Below are positions 17,668 through 26,906 of a DNA stretch of 64,000 nucleotides, in pieces. The stretch lies in the NCBI GenBank assembly GCA_018066125.1, contig JAGHSA010000003.1, positions 1-64,000 on the forward strand. The letters are read 5' to 3'. The DNA is from Candidatus Cryptobacteroides onthequi. GTDB lineage: Bacteria; Bacteroidota; Bacteroidia; Bacteroidales; UBA932. The notes beneath the pieces were generated by a model, which saw only the letters and a list, made by a program, of their open reading frames with translations, had not been told where the DNA came from and ran no database searches. Position 1 is the first letter of the stretch, and each line of letters opens with the position of its first letter. Both the position numbers and the translations under genes were made by a program.

Positions 17668-20600
17668 ATGAAAAAATCTGTCAAATATCTTCTGGCCGCC
17701 GCGGCTGCTCTCATGTGCTTCAATGCAACGGCGCAGACTGAAAAGGAAAAGCCTACCGTCCACATGGTGTCCAACGCACATTTCGACACCCAGTGGAGAT
17801 GGACTGTCCAGACCTCCATCGATGAGTTCGTGTACAACACTCTCGTCCAGAACTTCGCTCTCCTTGAGCAGTATCCCGACTACATCTTCAATTTCGAGGG
17901 CGCGGTCAAGTATCTCTGGGCCAAGGAGTATTATCCTGACCTTTACGCAAAGCTCAAGGAATACGTGAAATCAGGACGCTGGCACATCTCAGGAGCGTCA
18001 TGGGACGCCAACGACCCCAACATGCCTTCCATCGAGTCCAGCATCCGCAACATCATGCTCGGACAGGAGTTCTACCGCAAGGAATTCGGGATACTTTCCA
18101 CCGACATCATGCTCCCGGACTGTTTCGGATTCGGGTACCAGCTCCCTTCTGTTGCAGCGCACTGCGGGCTGATCGGTTTCGGCACCCAGAAGCTTGCATG
18201 GAGAATGCAGCCTTTCTATGAGGACGGAAGGAAATTCCCGTTCTATTTCGGTATATGGAAGGGACTTGACGGCGGACGCGTGATGGCCGCAATGGATGGC
18301 GGTGCCTATTCATGGAGCCCTTCAGAGCCGATCACCGATCTTCAGGATCTGAAGACACGAATTGACGGCACCCCTGTTCCTGCAGCATACCGCTATTTCG
18401 GAACAGGTGACACAGGCGGTTCGGGAACCCCTACAGGCGTACGCCTCATCAGCCAGGCTGTACACAACCCTGGTCCAGCATACAATGTGAAATTCGCCAC
18501 CACGGATGACATGTTCAAGGAGTACCTCTGGGATGAGAGGCTTCCGGAATACGACGGCGAGCTTCTCATGGACGTGCACGCAACAGGAAACTACACTTCA
18601 AAAGTGGAGATGAAGATGCTTAACCGCCGCAACGAGCGCATGCTCGGCGCAGCAGAAGGCATTTCTTCCATGGCTGAGCATTTCGGCGCCGGACAGTATC
18701 CGGCATACACCCTCGACGAGGGTTGGAAGCGTGTCATCTGGCATCAGTTCCACGATGACCTCACAGGTACAAGTCTCCCGGAGTGCTACCAGTTCTCATA
18801 CAACGACGAATACATCAACCTCAGCCAGATGAACAGTCTCGTGGAGACCGGCATGGCGTCTGTGGCAAGCATCATGAATACCACAGCCAAGGGAACTCCC
18901 GTACTGGTTTACAATCATGTCACCGCTGCAAACAACGACCTGGTGACAATGGAGATGAATCTTCCTGAGCAGTACAGGTCTGTCGAGGTATATGGACCGG
19001 ACGGACGCAAGGTGAAGTCCCAGATCATCGCCCGCGACGGTGACTGCGCGACCGTGATTTTTGCAGGCACCGATCCTTCTCTCGGACTCTCAGTGTACGA
19101 TGCAAGGCCTTCCGCACGTGCCGAGGCCGGAAAGAGCGCCCTCAAGGCATCCGCAAATGGACTTGAGAACAAGATCTACCGCATCACCCTCGATGAGAAC
19201 GGCGACATCTGCTCCATCATCGACAAGCGTTACGGCAAGGAACTCGTACGCAAAGGCGAGTCTTTCGGATATGCATTCTTCACCGACAACGAGTCGGAGA
19301 AATGGCCTGCATGGGAAATCCTCAAGAAAGTGATCGACCGCACACCGGAGAAGGTGAATGGCGACGTCAGGATCTCTGTCGAAGAGTGCGGCGCACTCCG
19401 CGCTGTGGTAAAGGTTGAAAAGACTTATGCAGGTTCGTCATTCACTCAGAGGATCGTCCTCACCGACGGAGCTGCAGACGACCGCATCGACGTCATCAAC
19501 ACAGTGGACTGGAACTCAAGGGCATCGCTGCTCAAGGCAAGCTTCCCTGTGGCATTTGACGCTCCAGAGGCAACATATGACCTCGGTATGGGACATATCA
19601 GGAGAGGCAACAACACTGAGACCGCATACGAGGTCATCGCACAGCAGTGGGCTGACATGACCACAGCCGACGGATCTTATGGCGTGACCATCATGAACGA
19701 CGGCCGCTATGGCTGGGACAAACCGGACGACCATACCATCCGTCTGACACTCATCCATACTCCTACAGCATCTACACGATACACTGAGCAGGCCACCCAG
19801 GACTTCGGCGAGCATACATTCACATACTCCATCACAGGCCACAAGGGTGCTCTCGTGGATGCTTCTGCAGACATCGCTGCAGACAAGCTCAACCAGAAGA
19901 AGATCGCCCAGATGGTGGACAGCCATCCAGGCAAGCTCGGAAAGACATTCTCACTCGTGTCCAGTACAAACCCTGCCATCCGTGTGAAGGCATTCAAGAA
20001 GGCGCAGGATGGTGACGGATTCGTGGTACGTGCATACACACTTTCTGAGACAGGAGCCAAGGGTCAGATCTCCTTTGCAGCAGACATAGTGTCAGCTGAA
20101 GAGCTCAACGGTATCGAGGATCATAAGGGAGACGCCTCATTCGCAGGCAAGACCCTCAATGTAGAGGGCGGCAAATTCGCTCTCAAGACCTTCCGCGTAC
20201 GCCTTGCCGACCCTGCAGTCAAGATCGAGAAGGCTTCATATGAGAGCGTGGCTCTTCCTTACAATATCGTGGCCATCACCAGTGACAACTTCACGACACA
20301 GGGCAGGCTCGGACGCGAGAGAGAGTCCTTCGCTGCCGAGATCCTCCCGGAGACACTCAGGTACAGAGGAATTCCTTTCACTTTCGGAGAGGCTGACTAC
20401 AATGACGCCGTATTCTGTGACGGACAGAAGATATCAGTTCCTGAAGGCACCAAGACCCTCCATCTTCTTATGGCTTCGTCTGGCTTCCGTCCTCAGAGGG
20501 GCGCCCAGACAAGAGAGCGCCATGACGCACCTGTCACCGGCACCTTCACTGTGGGAGACAAGAGTATCGACAGGACTGTTTCATACTACACAGGCTTCTA

Positions 20601-20814
20601 CGGCGTTTACGGATGGCCAGGTTACTATGAGTCAGTGATGAGAGATGACGACATCGCCTATGTCGGTTCTCATACACACAACCCGAAGGTACGCAACAAG
20701 GCTTACAGCTTCTCATACATGTACCTCGTCAGCATCCCTGTCGACGGTGCATCTGAAGTGGTCCTCCCGGACGACAGCCGTCTGTTCATATTCTCGGCAA
20801 CTGCAGAGAAGTAA
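17668..20814 (+). CDS. Secreted GH38 alpha-mannosidase
   Basis: A 1048-residue enzyme with a signal peptide (residues 1-22, ending NATAQ). The zinc-site motif of GH38 appears as NAHFDTQWRWT (His38, Asp40), and the nucleophile region is WDANDPN (Asp113 or Asp116). The downstream FGFGYQLP and HATGNYTS segments belong to the catalytic half; the C-terminal 500 residues are the beta-sandwich domains of the family. It hydrolyses alpha-mannosyl linkages, for example of N-glycans or yeast mannan. The gene stands alone between two terminators and has no SusC/D partner nearby. Confidence 0.9.
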   Translation: MKKSVKYLLAAAAALMCFNATAQTEKEKPTVHMVSNAHFDTQWRWTVQTSIDEFVYNTLVQNFALLEQYPDYIFNFEGAVKYLWAKEYYPDLYAKLKEYVKSGRWHISGASWDANDPNMPSIESSIRNIMLGQEFYRKEFGILSTDIMLPDCFGFGYQLPSVAAHCGLIGFGTQKLAWRMQPFYEDGRKFPFYFGIWKGLDGGRVMAAMDGGAYSWSPSEPITDLQDLKTRIDGTPVPAAYRYFGTGDTGGSGTPTGVRLISQAVHNPGPAYNVKFATTDDMFKEYLWDERLPEYDGELLMDVHATGNYTSKVEMKMLNRRNERMLGAAEGISSMAEHFGAGQYPAYTLDEGWKRVIWHQFHDDLTGTSLPECYQFSYNDEYINLSQMNSLVETGMASVASIMNTTAKGTPVLVYNHVTAANNDLVTMEMNLPEQYRSVEVYGPDGRKVKSQIIARDGDCATVIFAGTDPSLGLSVYDARPSARAEAGKSALKASANGLENKIYRITLDENGDICSIIDKRYGKELVRKGESFGYAFFTDNESEKWPAWEILKKVIDRTPEKVNGDVRISVEECGALRAVVKVEKTYAGSSFTQRIVLTDGAADDRIDVINTVDWNSRASLLKASFPVAFDAPEATYDLGMGHIRRGNNTETAYEVIAQQWADMTTADGSYGVTIMNDGRYGWDKPDDHTIRLTLIHTPTASTRYTEQATQDFGEHTFTYSITGHKGALVDASADIAADKLNQKKIAQMVDSHPGKLGKTFSLVSSTNPAIRVKAFKKAQDGDGFVVRAYTLSETGAKGQISFAADIVSAEELNGIEDHKGDASFAGKTLNVEGGKFALKTFRVRLADPAVKIEKASYESVALPYNIVAITSDNFTTQGRLGRERESFAAEILPETLRYRGIPFTFGEADYNDAVFCDGQKISVPEGTKTLHLLMASSGFRPQRGAQTRERHDAPVTGTFTVGDKSIDRTVSYYTGFYGVYGWPGYYESVMRDDDIAYVGSHTHNPKVRNKAYSFSYMYLVSIPVDGASEVVLPDDSRLFIFSATAEK

Positions 20815-20874
20815 GTCTGGCTGAATAAGACAAACCGACGAAACAATACATACCGACGGAACAAGAGAAACTGG

Positions 20875-20913
20875 CTGGCCTCTGAGATGAATGACTCAGA
20901 GGCCAGTCTTTCT
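20875..20913 (+). terminator. Terminator after the alpha-mannosidase
   Basis: A perfect 12-bp stem, CTGGCCTCTGAG (20875-20886) with CTCAGAGGCCAG (20895-20906), 8-base loop, followed by TCTTTCTCTTT. Confidence 0.75.
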
Positions 20914-21001
20914 CTTTACTGAACCCCTCTGCCGCTCTAGACGGCTTCGAAAAGTCAGTAAGACAATCCTAGAGTTGCGGACGTGTCAAAGCCGTTTTTT
21001 G

Positions 21002-21033
21002 TTTTAACGGGTCAAGATCATGACCCGTTAAAA
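21002..21033. repeat. Perfect 13-bp inverted repeat, probably a bidirectional terminator
   Basis: TTTTAACGGGTCA (21002-21014) and TGACCCGTTAAAA (21021-21033) enclose a 6-base loop. The outer A/T runs give a U-tract on either strand, which suits the region between two converging genes. Confidence 0.65.
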
Positions 21034-21144
21034 ACAAATTTGAGAATTCAGCATGAACATTACATCATCAGACACATGGTATTTCCTGTGATCCTGTGAA
21101 CTGCCTTTCCCACACGGCACGACAAAAAGTGTCTGAGATTCCCG

Positions 21145-21915
21145 CTAGATGCAGGTGTAGCCTCCATCCACCGCGATATTCTGGCCATTTACGTAGGTAG
21201 ACGCCGGAGAAGCGAGGAAAAGCGCAACGGTGTCCAGCTCGCCCTCCTTGCCATAACGCCCTACAGGGATGGCACCCTTGGCATAATTAGAGAACCAGTC
21301 TGTCTCAAGAGTGGACTTCGTGAGAGGAGTCATGAAATAACCTGGACAGATGGCATTCACAGTGATGCCATACTTTCCCCATTCAGCTGCGAGAGCCCTG
21401 GTAAGATTGACCACGCCACCCTTTGCTGCGTGATACGGAGAACTCGGAGCCGCCATGTTGCCGACAAGGCCATACATGGAAGCGATATTGATGATACGTC
21501 CATAACCGGCCTTGATCATCTCCTTGCCGAACTCACGGGCACACTTGAATGTGCCGAAGAGATCGATCTGAAACTCCTTCTCAAACATTTCATCCGGAAC
21601 TTCCTCTGCCGGAGTCACACCTCCGGTGCCGGCATTGTTGACAAGAATGTCCACGCGGCCGAATTTTGCCATGACGGCAGCCACCGCAGCCTTGACCTTC
21701 TCCGTATCTGTGATGTCACAAGCAAGAGGAAGGGCCTCAACCCCGAATTCTGCCTTGATGGCCTCGCAGTTCTCTTCAAGAAGCGACTGCCTGCGTGCCA
21801 GAAGAACTACATTGGCTCCCTGACTCGCGAAAGCCTTGGCCATCTGAAGTCCAAGTCCTGTGGAAGCGCCGGTCACGACTGCGACACGGCCGGTAAGATC
21901 AAAGTAATTTCTCAT
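21145..21915 (-). CDS. Short-chain dehydrogenase/reductase (gluconate 5-dehydrogenase-like)
   Basis: A 256-residue classical SDR. The cofactor motif is TGASTGLG (residues about 14-21), followed by NNAG (about 91-94), the catalytic Ser in NIASMYG, and the YHAAK catalytic pair near 160. The C-terminal INVDGGYT-type ending (NIAVDGGYTCI) is typical of sugar-acid oxidoreductases. The residue after the first beta strand suggests NADP(H) or dual use, but this is not certain. It most resembles gluconate 5-dehydrogenases that interconvert 5-ketogluconate and gluconate. It converges with the alpha-mannosidase gene. Confidence 0.8.
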   Translation of the reverse strand: MRNYFDLTGRVAVVTGASTGLGLQMAKAFASQGANVVLLARRQSLLEENCEAIKAEFGVEALPLACDITDTEKVKAAVAAVMAKFGRVDILVNNAGTGGVTPAEEVPDEMFEKEFQIDLFGTFKCAREFGKEMIKAGYGRIINIASMYGLVGNMAAPSSPYHAAKGGVVNLTRALAAEWGKYGITVNAICPGYFMTPLTKSTLETDWFSNYAKGAIPVGRYGKEGELDTVALFLASPASTYVNGQNIAVDGGYTCI

Positions 21916-21986
21916 GTCTCTAGGGATTTAGCTGTTAAACTTCATGCGAGACACAAGATAGAAAAAATATCACAGACCTGTATCTG

Positions 21987-23132
21987 TCACAGACTTGATA
22001 TTTTCTCGATTGCGGTCTTGACACCATGCCTGTCCCAGTCCGCACGGTTCGCAAAGACCAGCACAAGAGCATCGCTTTTCGGATATCTTGCAGCCAGTAT
22101 CTTGAAACCGCCATTGTCTCCCGTATGGTAGATGACCAGTCCGAGCCCGTCATTGCGGGGCTCGATGAACCAGCCGTATCCATACCAGGTGCCTGGACGG
22201 TTCTGGTATTCGCTGTACACGCTTCCGGACACCCGAGTGCGCGGAGTCCACGCCTGCTCCAGCCATTCACGGTCCAGCACACTGCCTTCCCTCAGAGCCT
22301 TCTCCCAGGAAACGAACTCCCTGACTGAAGTATAGATGCCGCCATCCGGTCTCGTGGCAAAGAATGTCTCCTCGCCGAAGTCGTACTCGTACCATTCCTT
22401 CGGCCCCTCCGAAGTACCGGCAGTCCTCTCCTCCGGCATGGAACTCACATCATCATACTCGTACCCATGAGCCATGCGAGGAATCAGATCCTGACGGTCG
22501 CGGTCGAAGTAGAGACTCTCCCCCATCCCTGCCGGAACGAATATATGATCATGGACGTAGGCAGTGAATTCCTGACCGCTGACACGCTCGACCAGCCTGC
22601 CCAGAAGGACGAATGTGGGATTGATGTATTCATACCCCGTTCCCGGGGCGAAATTGAGTCTGTCAAGGTTCAGAAGGTATTCGGTAGCGAGATTCTCATC
22701 CCCGGAGATCTTCTCTTCGCGCGTGAGGTATCCCCTTTTGTCCGGCACGCCGGACGAATGTGAAAGGAGGTGCCAGATCCTGACATCGTCCCAGATGGGA
22801 GCAGTCAGCTCCGGAAAAAAGGCGCTGACTCTGTCATCCAGGCTCAGCAGTCCTGCCTGTGCAAGCTGAAGAACGGCCACCGCGGTGAACTGCTTAGAAC
22901 ATGATGCTATATTGAAGAAGGTATCGCCGGTGACTGCGTCACCTGTCTGAAGATCTGCCAGTCCGTACCCATGCTCGAATACCACCCTGTCCCCCTTCAT
23001 GATAAGCACAGCCGCCCCAGGCTCACCCTCTGGAAAGATTCCTCTGAAAAGAGCGTCAAGCTCGTGTTCCTCTCGGGACGAGCATCCACACATGAACATC
23101 GCAAGCATAAGTGCCGACATAAACTTTTTCAT
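21987..23132 (-). CDS. Lipoprotein serine hydrolase, beta-lactamase-like family
   Basis: A 381-residue protein starting at the ATG at 23132, which places a lipoprotein signal MKKFMSALMLAMFMCGC at the N-terminus. The SxxK nucleophile motif is SCSK (NIASCSKQFTAV), the Tyr motif is YEYINPTF, and the third motif is HTGDNGGF. These are hallmarks of the class C beta-lactamase/esterase superfamily. It is shorter than the other such gene at 12547-14034 and lacks the C-terminal extension. The substrate is unknown. The preceding gene on the opposite strand (23237) starts 105 bases away, so the promoters are divergent. Confidence 0.82.
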   Translation of the reverse strand: MKKFMSALMLAMFMCGCSSREEHELDALFRGIFPEGEPGAAVLIMKGDRVVFEHGYGLADLQTGDAVTGDTFFNIASCSKQFTAVAVLQLAQAGLLSLDDRVSAFFPELTAPIWDDVRIWHLLSHSSGVPDKRGYLTREEKISGDENLATEYLLNLDRLNFAPGTGYEYINPTFVLLGRLVERVSGQEFTAYVHDHIFVPAGMGESLYFDRDRQDLIPRMAHGYEYDDVSSMPEERTAGTSEGPKEWYEYDFGEETFFATRPDGGIYTSVREFVSWEKALREGSVLDREWLEQAWTPRTRVSGSVYSEYQNRPGTWYGYGWFIEPRNDGLGLVIYHTGDNGGFKILAARYPKSDALVLVFANRADWDRHGVKTAIEKISSL

Positions 23133-23154
23133 ATACAATATCATTCCTCCGACA

Positions 23155-23162
23155 CAAAAATA
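23155..23162 (-). promoter_or_regulatory. -7 box of the serine hydrolase gene
   Basis: Minus-strand TATTTTTG (23162-23155), 22 bases before the ATG. Confidence 0.4.
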
Positions 23163-23236
23163 ATCAAATATGGCACGAGTTTTACATCTTTTCCCGACAA
23201 AGGGCATCACGCCCCGAAATCTGATCACATAAAGCC

Positions 23237-24490
23237 ATGAAAAGACTATTATTCGCAGTACTGACTGCATTCGCGCTTATCGGCATCGATTCCTGCATCG
23301 GCGGCTCCGGCTACAATGACCCGTTCAGCAACAACCCGGGAAACAGCCACCACCGTGGTGACAACAATTCCGGAGACAACGGAGGAGGCAATAGCGGCGG
23401 CAACGGCGGCAGCCAGGGCAGCACCAGCATCTTCCCGGGAGACCAGACCTACAAGCTGATGGCGGACGCTGTCTATTATGGGGACCAGAATTATCCGGAC
23501 GTCGATCAGTTCACACTATTCCTGTACTGGGGTGAATATGATGACAATGACGATTTCAAGACCGTCGGCACCGAGCTCGCGTTCGATCTCCTCTGCCCGA
23601 AGACGGGAAGGATGGAACTCAGTTCCGGCAAATACAGCTGCGCGACAGAAGACTTCACACCTTTCCACTTCCTCGACGGATTTGAAGAGAATGGAGAAGT
23701 ATTCCCGTCATATGCCTACTACAAGTCCACAGACGGCAGCAAGATAGCGACCATCACGTCAGGAACCATGGACATATCTTCATACAACGGGAAATGCGAC
23801 ATATCCGTCGTATTCAAGACCCAGGCTCCGAACAGCCAGAGAGAGACTGTGTACAAGGTGAATTTCAGCGGAGAAGTCGCGTACTTCGACGCCAGGAGCC
23901 AGGAAGGTGACGTCCCGAAGGATGTAGAGATGAAAACATTCTCAAGAGTGACGGCAGAGTACTGGGGACAGATCTGGGAATATGACGACAAGAAAACCAT
24001 ACCTGTCGATGACTGGGTACTCTATCTCTACGGAGAGAACGCAGAAAAGGACAGCGAATACACCACTATAGAAATCCTGACCGAGCCGGGATCTAAAAAG
24101 CTCGCACCGGGCATCTACAACGATTTCGCCCAGATGGGGCATCCGGAGAGATTCAGGCCGGGAGCCGTGGTTGCCGGATACACCGAAGGCGATGACTATA
24201 CCGCATACGGCACCTGGTACTGCAAGGGAGGCACGGCGTACTATGCGGCTACAAAGGGACAGCTGGCAGTCGCCGTGAAAGACGATCTCTACTCCCTGTC
24301 ATTCGATTTCACCGATGAGGATGAGCAGACCGGAGGTTCATTCAAGGGCAGCTATACCGGCAAGATCGACATGATCGACATGACTGTACAGACCAAATCC
24401 GGAACACACCGCGGCAATGTCATGAAACATATAGTCAAGACCGCCCACCGCCGCAATCTCAAAGCTGCCAGGAAGATACCTGCAGAATAA
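23237..24490 (+). CDS. Lipoprotein of unknown function with a Gly/Asn-rich linker
   Basis: A 417-residue exported protein with a signal sequence ending IGIDSC, a lipoprotein box (Cys20). Residues about 27-65 are a low-complexity linker of Gly, Asn, Ser and Asp (for example NNSGDNGGGNSGGNGG), typical of surface-exposed lipoproteins. The rest forms two similar halves: each has an Asp/Tyr-rich segment ending in a beta-rich block (YWGEYDDNDD... and YLYGENAEKD...), pointing to an internal duplication of a beta-sandwich-like domain. I do not recognise the family. The positions of aromatic and acidic residues would suit glycan or protein binding, but no function should be assigned. Confidence 0.7.
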   Translation: MKRLLFAVLTAFALIGIDSCIGGSGYNDPFSNNPGNSHHRGDNNSGDNGGGNSGGNGGSQGSTSIFPGDQTYKLMADAVYYGDQNYPDVDQFTLFLYWGEYDDNDDFKTVGTELAFDLLCPKTGRMELSSGKYSCATEDFTPFHFLDGFEENGEVFPSYAYYKSTDGSKIATITSGTMDISSYNGKCDISVVFKTQAPNSQRETVYKVNFSGEVAYFDARSQEGDVPKDVEMKTFSRVTAEYWGQIWEYDDKKTIPVDDWVLYLYGENAEKDSEYTTIEILTEPGSKKLAPGIYNDFAQMGHPERFRPGAVVAGYTEGDDYTAYGTWYCKGGTAYYAATKGQLAVAVKDDLYSLSFDFTDEDEQTGGSFKGSYTGKIDMIDMTVQTKSGTHRGNVMKHIVKTAHRRNLKAARKIPAE

Positions 24491-24501
24491 GCGCGTCACT
24501 C

Positions 24502-24532
24502 TTGACTGAAAGACCGTTTTTGTATATTTTTG
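24502..24532 (+). promoter_or_regulatory. Promoter of the phosphoribosyltransferase-like/codB operon
   Basis: TTG (24502-24504), 20 bases, then TATTTTTG (24525-24532): a good match to the Bacteroidetes consensus, 25 bases before the ATG at 24557. Confidence 0.6.
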
Positions 24533-24556
24533 CATCCCGGGTAATTTTCACTCGGG

Positions 24557-25630
24557 ATGCTTTCTAATTCACATATCATCAGCAGAGGTGGCGGGCTGTA
24601 CAGCCTGGCATCAGATTCTTTCCTCAACGAATATTATATCATCAGCGACGAAGGTACACGACGTCTGATGGCATCGCCCGAAGTCGTAGGCTTTGACTCC
24701 TACATGGCGATGGTACCTCCTACGGTCAAGGCACTGAAAGTCCTGAAAGAGATGGACAGCCGGCACCTGGACAGAGCAGGTATCCTGACCATCCTGCGCG
24801 GCGGTCTGAACTATCCTGTCGAAGAAAGCTGCCACAGCGCGGGAATCCTCACCCCGGACATCAGCTTCATGAGCTGTGAAAGAATCATCAGAAACGGCAT
24901 TATCACCGGCCTGGATGTGAAATACGAGCAGGTCAGGACCGAGCCGGACTGCGCTCTCATCATAGGCGACATCATAGCCAGCGGACAGACCCTCGACCTC
25001 TGTCTCAGACATGTGATCGAGAGATTCAGGGCAGCCGGACACAATATCAGAAAGATCATATTTTTCACTGTAGGCGGCACCAAGGCCATAGGGCTCATGG
25101 AGAACCTGACTGCAGACATCCGCAGTTTCTGGCCGGCATTCGAAGGATTCCAGTGCGTGTTCTACGAGGGCATATTCACCGTTTATGACGACAAGGGCGT
25201 CACAGGAATCAACACCCCAGACATCGATTTCGGATGGAAGGGCGGAGCCATCTCTCCCGAATTCAGAGACTTTGTCCTCAGATATGACTACGCCCCGGCC
25301 CTCCTTGAGAAATGCATCATCTACGACGGCGGTGCCCGCAGATACCAGATCGACCTCCACGCAGAGGAGGTCATCGAATACTGGAAAGATCTCCTTTCTG
25401 TGGCTGACAGGACTGACTTCAGCGCATTCATAGCAGAAAAGACCGGTTGCAGCGGCGTCAGCTATGAAGAGTGGCTCGAGATAAACCGCTACACCCCGGA
25501 TGACAGGCTCAGGAGCCTCTATGAGCTTGAAACGGCCTACATCGGAAAGCTTGCCTCGGCATCGCTGCGCAGCATCTGCGAAAAGAGACTTGCGCAGCTT
25601 GAAGAAGATTTCGGCAAATACAAATTATAA
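24557..25630 (+). CDS. Uncharacterised phosphoribosyltransferase-like protein
   Basis: A 357-residue soluble protein. Residues 76-90 (ILTILRGGLNYPVEE) match the first PRTase loop, and residues 132-147 (CALIIGDIIASGQTLD) match the 13-residue PRPP-binding signature (hydrophobics, acidic residue, GxT), with a single Asp138 where most enzymes have an acidic pair. A further strand (KIIFFTVGGTKAIGL) follows as in type I PRTases. The remaining ~170 residues are an extra domain I do not recognise. Most nucleobase PRTases are about 180-240 residues, so this one is long. It is followed 6 bases later by a CodB-like permease gene, which suggests salvage of an imported base. Substrate and activity are unknown. 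Confidence 0.65.
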   Translation: MLSNSHIISRGGGLYSLASDSFLNEYYIISDEGTRRLMASPEVVGFDSYMAMVPPTVKALKVLKEMDSRHLDRAGILTILRGGLNYPVEESCHSAGILTPDISFMSCERIIRNGIITGLDVKYEQVRTEPDCALIIGDIIASGQTLDLCLRHVIERFRAAGHNIRKIIFFTVGGTKAIGLMENLTADIRSFWPAFEGFQCVFYEGIFTVYDDKGVTGINTPDIDFGWKGGAISPEFRDFVLRYDYAPALLEKCIIYDGGARRYQIDLHAEEVIEYWKDLLSVADRTDFSAFIAEKTGCSGVSYEEWLEINRYTPDDRLRSLYELETAYIGKLASASLRSICEKRLAQLEEDFGKYKL

Positions 25631-25636
25631 AGCGAT

Positions 25637-26887
25637 ATGAGCAACCACAATTCAGACTTCGAAAAATCAAGAGTCCCGGCGTCACAGCGCCGAAGCAACC
25701 TGACCCTGTTCATGATCATGATGGGCTTCACATTCTTCTCTGCAAGCATGTGGGCAGGACAGAATCTCGCCGGAGGCCTCGACCTGAAGGGCTTCATCAT
25801 GGCTCTCATTCTCGGCGGCATCATCCTCGGTGCCTACACAGGCGCTCTCGGATTCATCGGAGCAGAAAGCGGTCTGTCCCTTGACCTTCTCGCCAAGAGA
25901 GTATTCGGAGAGAAGGGCAGCTGGCTCCCGAGCGCAATGATCTCATTCACCCAGATGGGATGGTTCGGAGTCGGTCTCGCCATGTTCGCCATTCCGGTGG
26001 CAAAAGAGCTTCTCGGCATGGACGTGACTCCGGAATCGATGCCTTGGCAGGGCTATGCCATGGTAGTTGCTGCAGGCATCCTGATGACAGCAAGTGCGTA
26101 TTTCGGCATCAAGAGCCTCACCATCATCAGCTATGTCGCCGTTCCTCTGGTGGCCATTCTCGGCACAGTGGCGATGATCATGGCAGTGCACAGCGGCGAC
26201 GCCACACTTGCTGAGCAGTTCGCCAAGGGGGCAAAGGATCTCTCCATCATTGCGGGAGCGGGTCTGGTGATCGGCAGCTTCGTATCAGGAGGCACAGCCA
26301 CACCAAACTTCACAAGATTCGCCAAGAACGGCAAGGTGGCAGCCATCATCACCGTCGCTGCCTTCTTCATCGGCAATTCCCTGATGTTCTTCTTCGGTGC
26401 CATATCATCCATCTATGTGGGCGGAAACGACATCTTTGAGGTGATGCTCAACCTCAACCTCTTCTATTTCGCGATCGTTGTGCTCGGCCTCAACATATGG
26501 ACCACCAATGACAACGCCATCTATTCCACAGGTCTCGGCCTTGCAAACATCACCGGTCTCTCAAAGAGGTCCATGGTCCTCGTGTCCGGCATCATAGGCA
26601 CAGTGGCGGCCGTATGGCTCTATTGGAACTTCTGCGGCTGGCTCAACATCCTCAACTGCACACTTCCTCCTGTGGGCATCATCCTGATCCTGGGCTATTT
26701 CATGAACAGGAAAGAAGTCATGGCAGATGATGCGAAAGCATTCAATGTCAACTGGTTCGCAGTGGCAGGTGTGATCCTCGGAGCAGTCGTGGCCAACGTC
26801 CTCCACTGGGGTATCGCATCCATCAACGGAATGAGCGTCGCCGCAATCATCTACATTGCAGGAAAACTCCTCTGCAGGAAATCCTAA
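25637..26887 (+). CDS. codB: NCS1-family cytosine/purine permease (CodB-like)
   Basis: A 416-residue inner-membrane protein with about twelve hydrophobic helices. The N-terminus (ASQRRSNLTLFMIMMGFTFF, then SMWAG) and the FVSGGTATPNFTRFAK segment match the cytosine permease CodB branch of the nucleobase:cation symporter-1 family. It imports cytosine or a related base with H+ or Na+. Six bases separate it from the phosphoribosyltransferase-like gene, so the two form an operon. No cytosine deaminase (codA) is nearby, which leaves the usual partner missing and makes other bases possible substrates. Confidence 0.83.
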   Translation: MSNHNSDFEKSRVPASQRRSNLTLFMIMMGFTFFSASMWAGQNLAGGLDLKGFIMALILGGIILGAYTGALGFIGAESGLSLDLLAKRVFGEKGSWLPSAMISFTQMGWFGVGLAMFAIPVAKELLGMDVTPESMPWQGYAMVVAAGILMTASAYFGIKSLTIISYVAVPLVAILGTVAMIMAVHSGDATLAEQFAKGAKDLSIIAGAGLVIGSFVSGGTATPNFTRFAKNGKVAAIITVAAFFIGNSLMFFFGAISSIYVGGNDIFEVMLNLNLFYFAIVVLGLNIWTTNDNAIYSTGLGLANITGLSKRSMVLVSGIIGTVAAVWLYWNFCGWLNILNCTLPPVGIILILGYFMNRKEVMADDAKAFNVNWFAVAGVILGAVVANVLHWGIASINGMSVAAIIYIAGKLLCRKS

Positions 26888-26894
26888 TTTTTGC

Positions 26895-26902
26895 TATATT
26901 TG
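26895..26902 (+). promoter_or_regulatory. -7 box upstream of the Omp85-type barrel gene
   Basis: TATATTTG, an exact TAnnTTTG match, ends 4 bases before the ATG at 26907. Either the transcript is almost leaderless or the site is fortuitous. Confidence 0.3.
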
Positions 26903-26906
26903 GAGA

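Larger units (their letters stand above)
20815..21144. other. Intergenic region with several hairpins, no gene
   Basis: The 330 bases between the convergent alpha-mannosidase and SDR genes hold no credible ORF. They contain a terminator hairpin (20875-20906), a loose stem (ACGGCTT 20941-20947 with AAGCCGT 20989-20995) followed by six T residues, and a perfect 13-bp inverted repeat (21002-21033). Confidence 0.7.

Noticed and set aside
12547..23132. The two class C beta-lactamase-like genes as antibiotic-resistance determinants
   Set aside because: The third motif is HTG, not KTG, and the family is mostly esterases and peptidases; resistance cannot be claimed from sequence.
26895..26902. A strong leaderless promoter for the Omp85-like gene
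   Set aside because: The box is only 4 bases from the ATG, so the site may be chance; reported with low confidence only.
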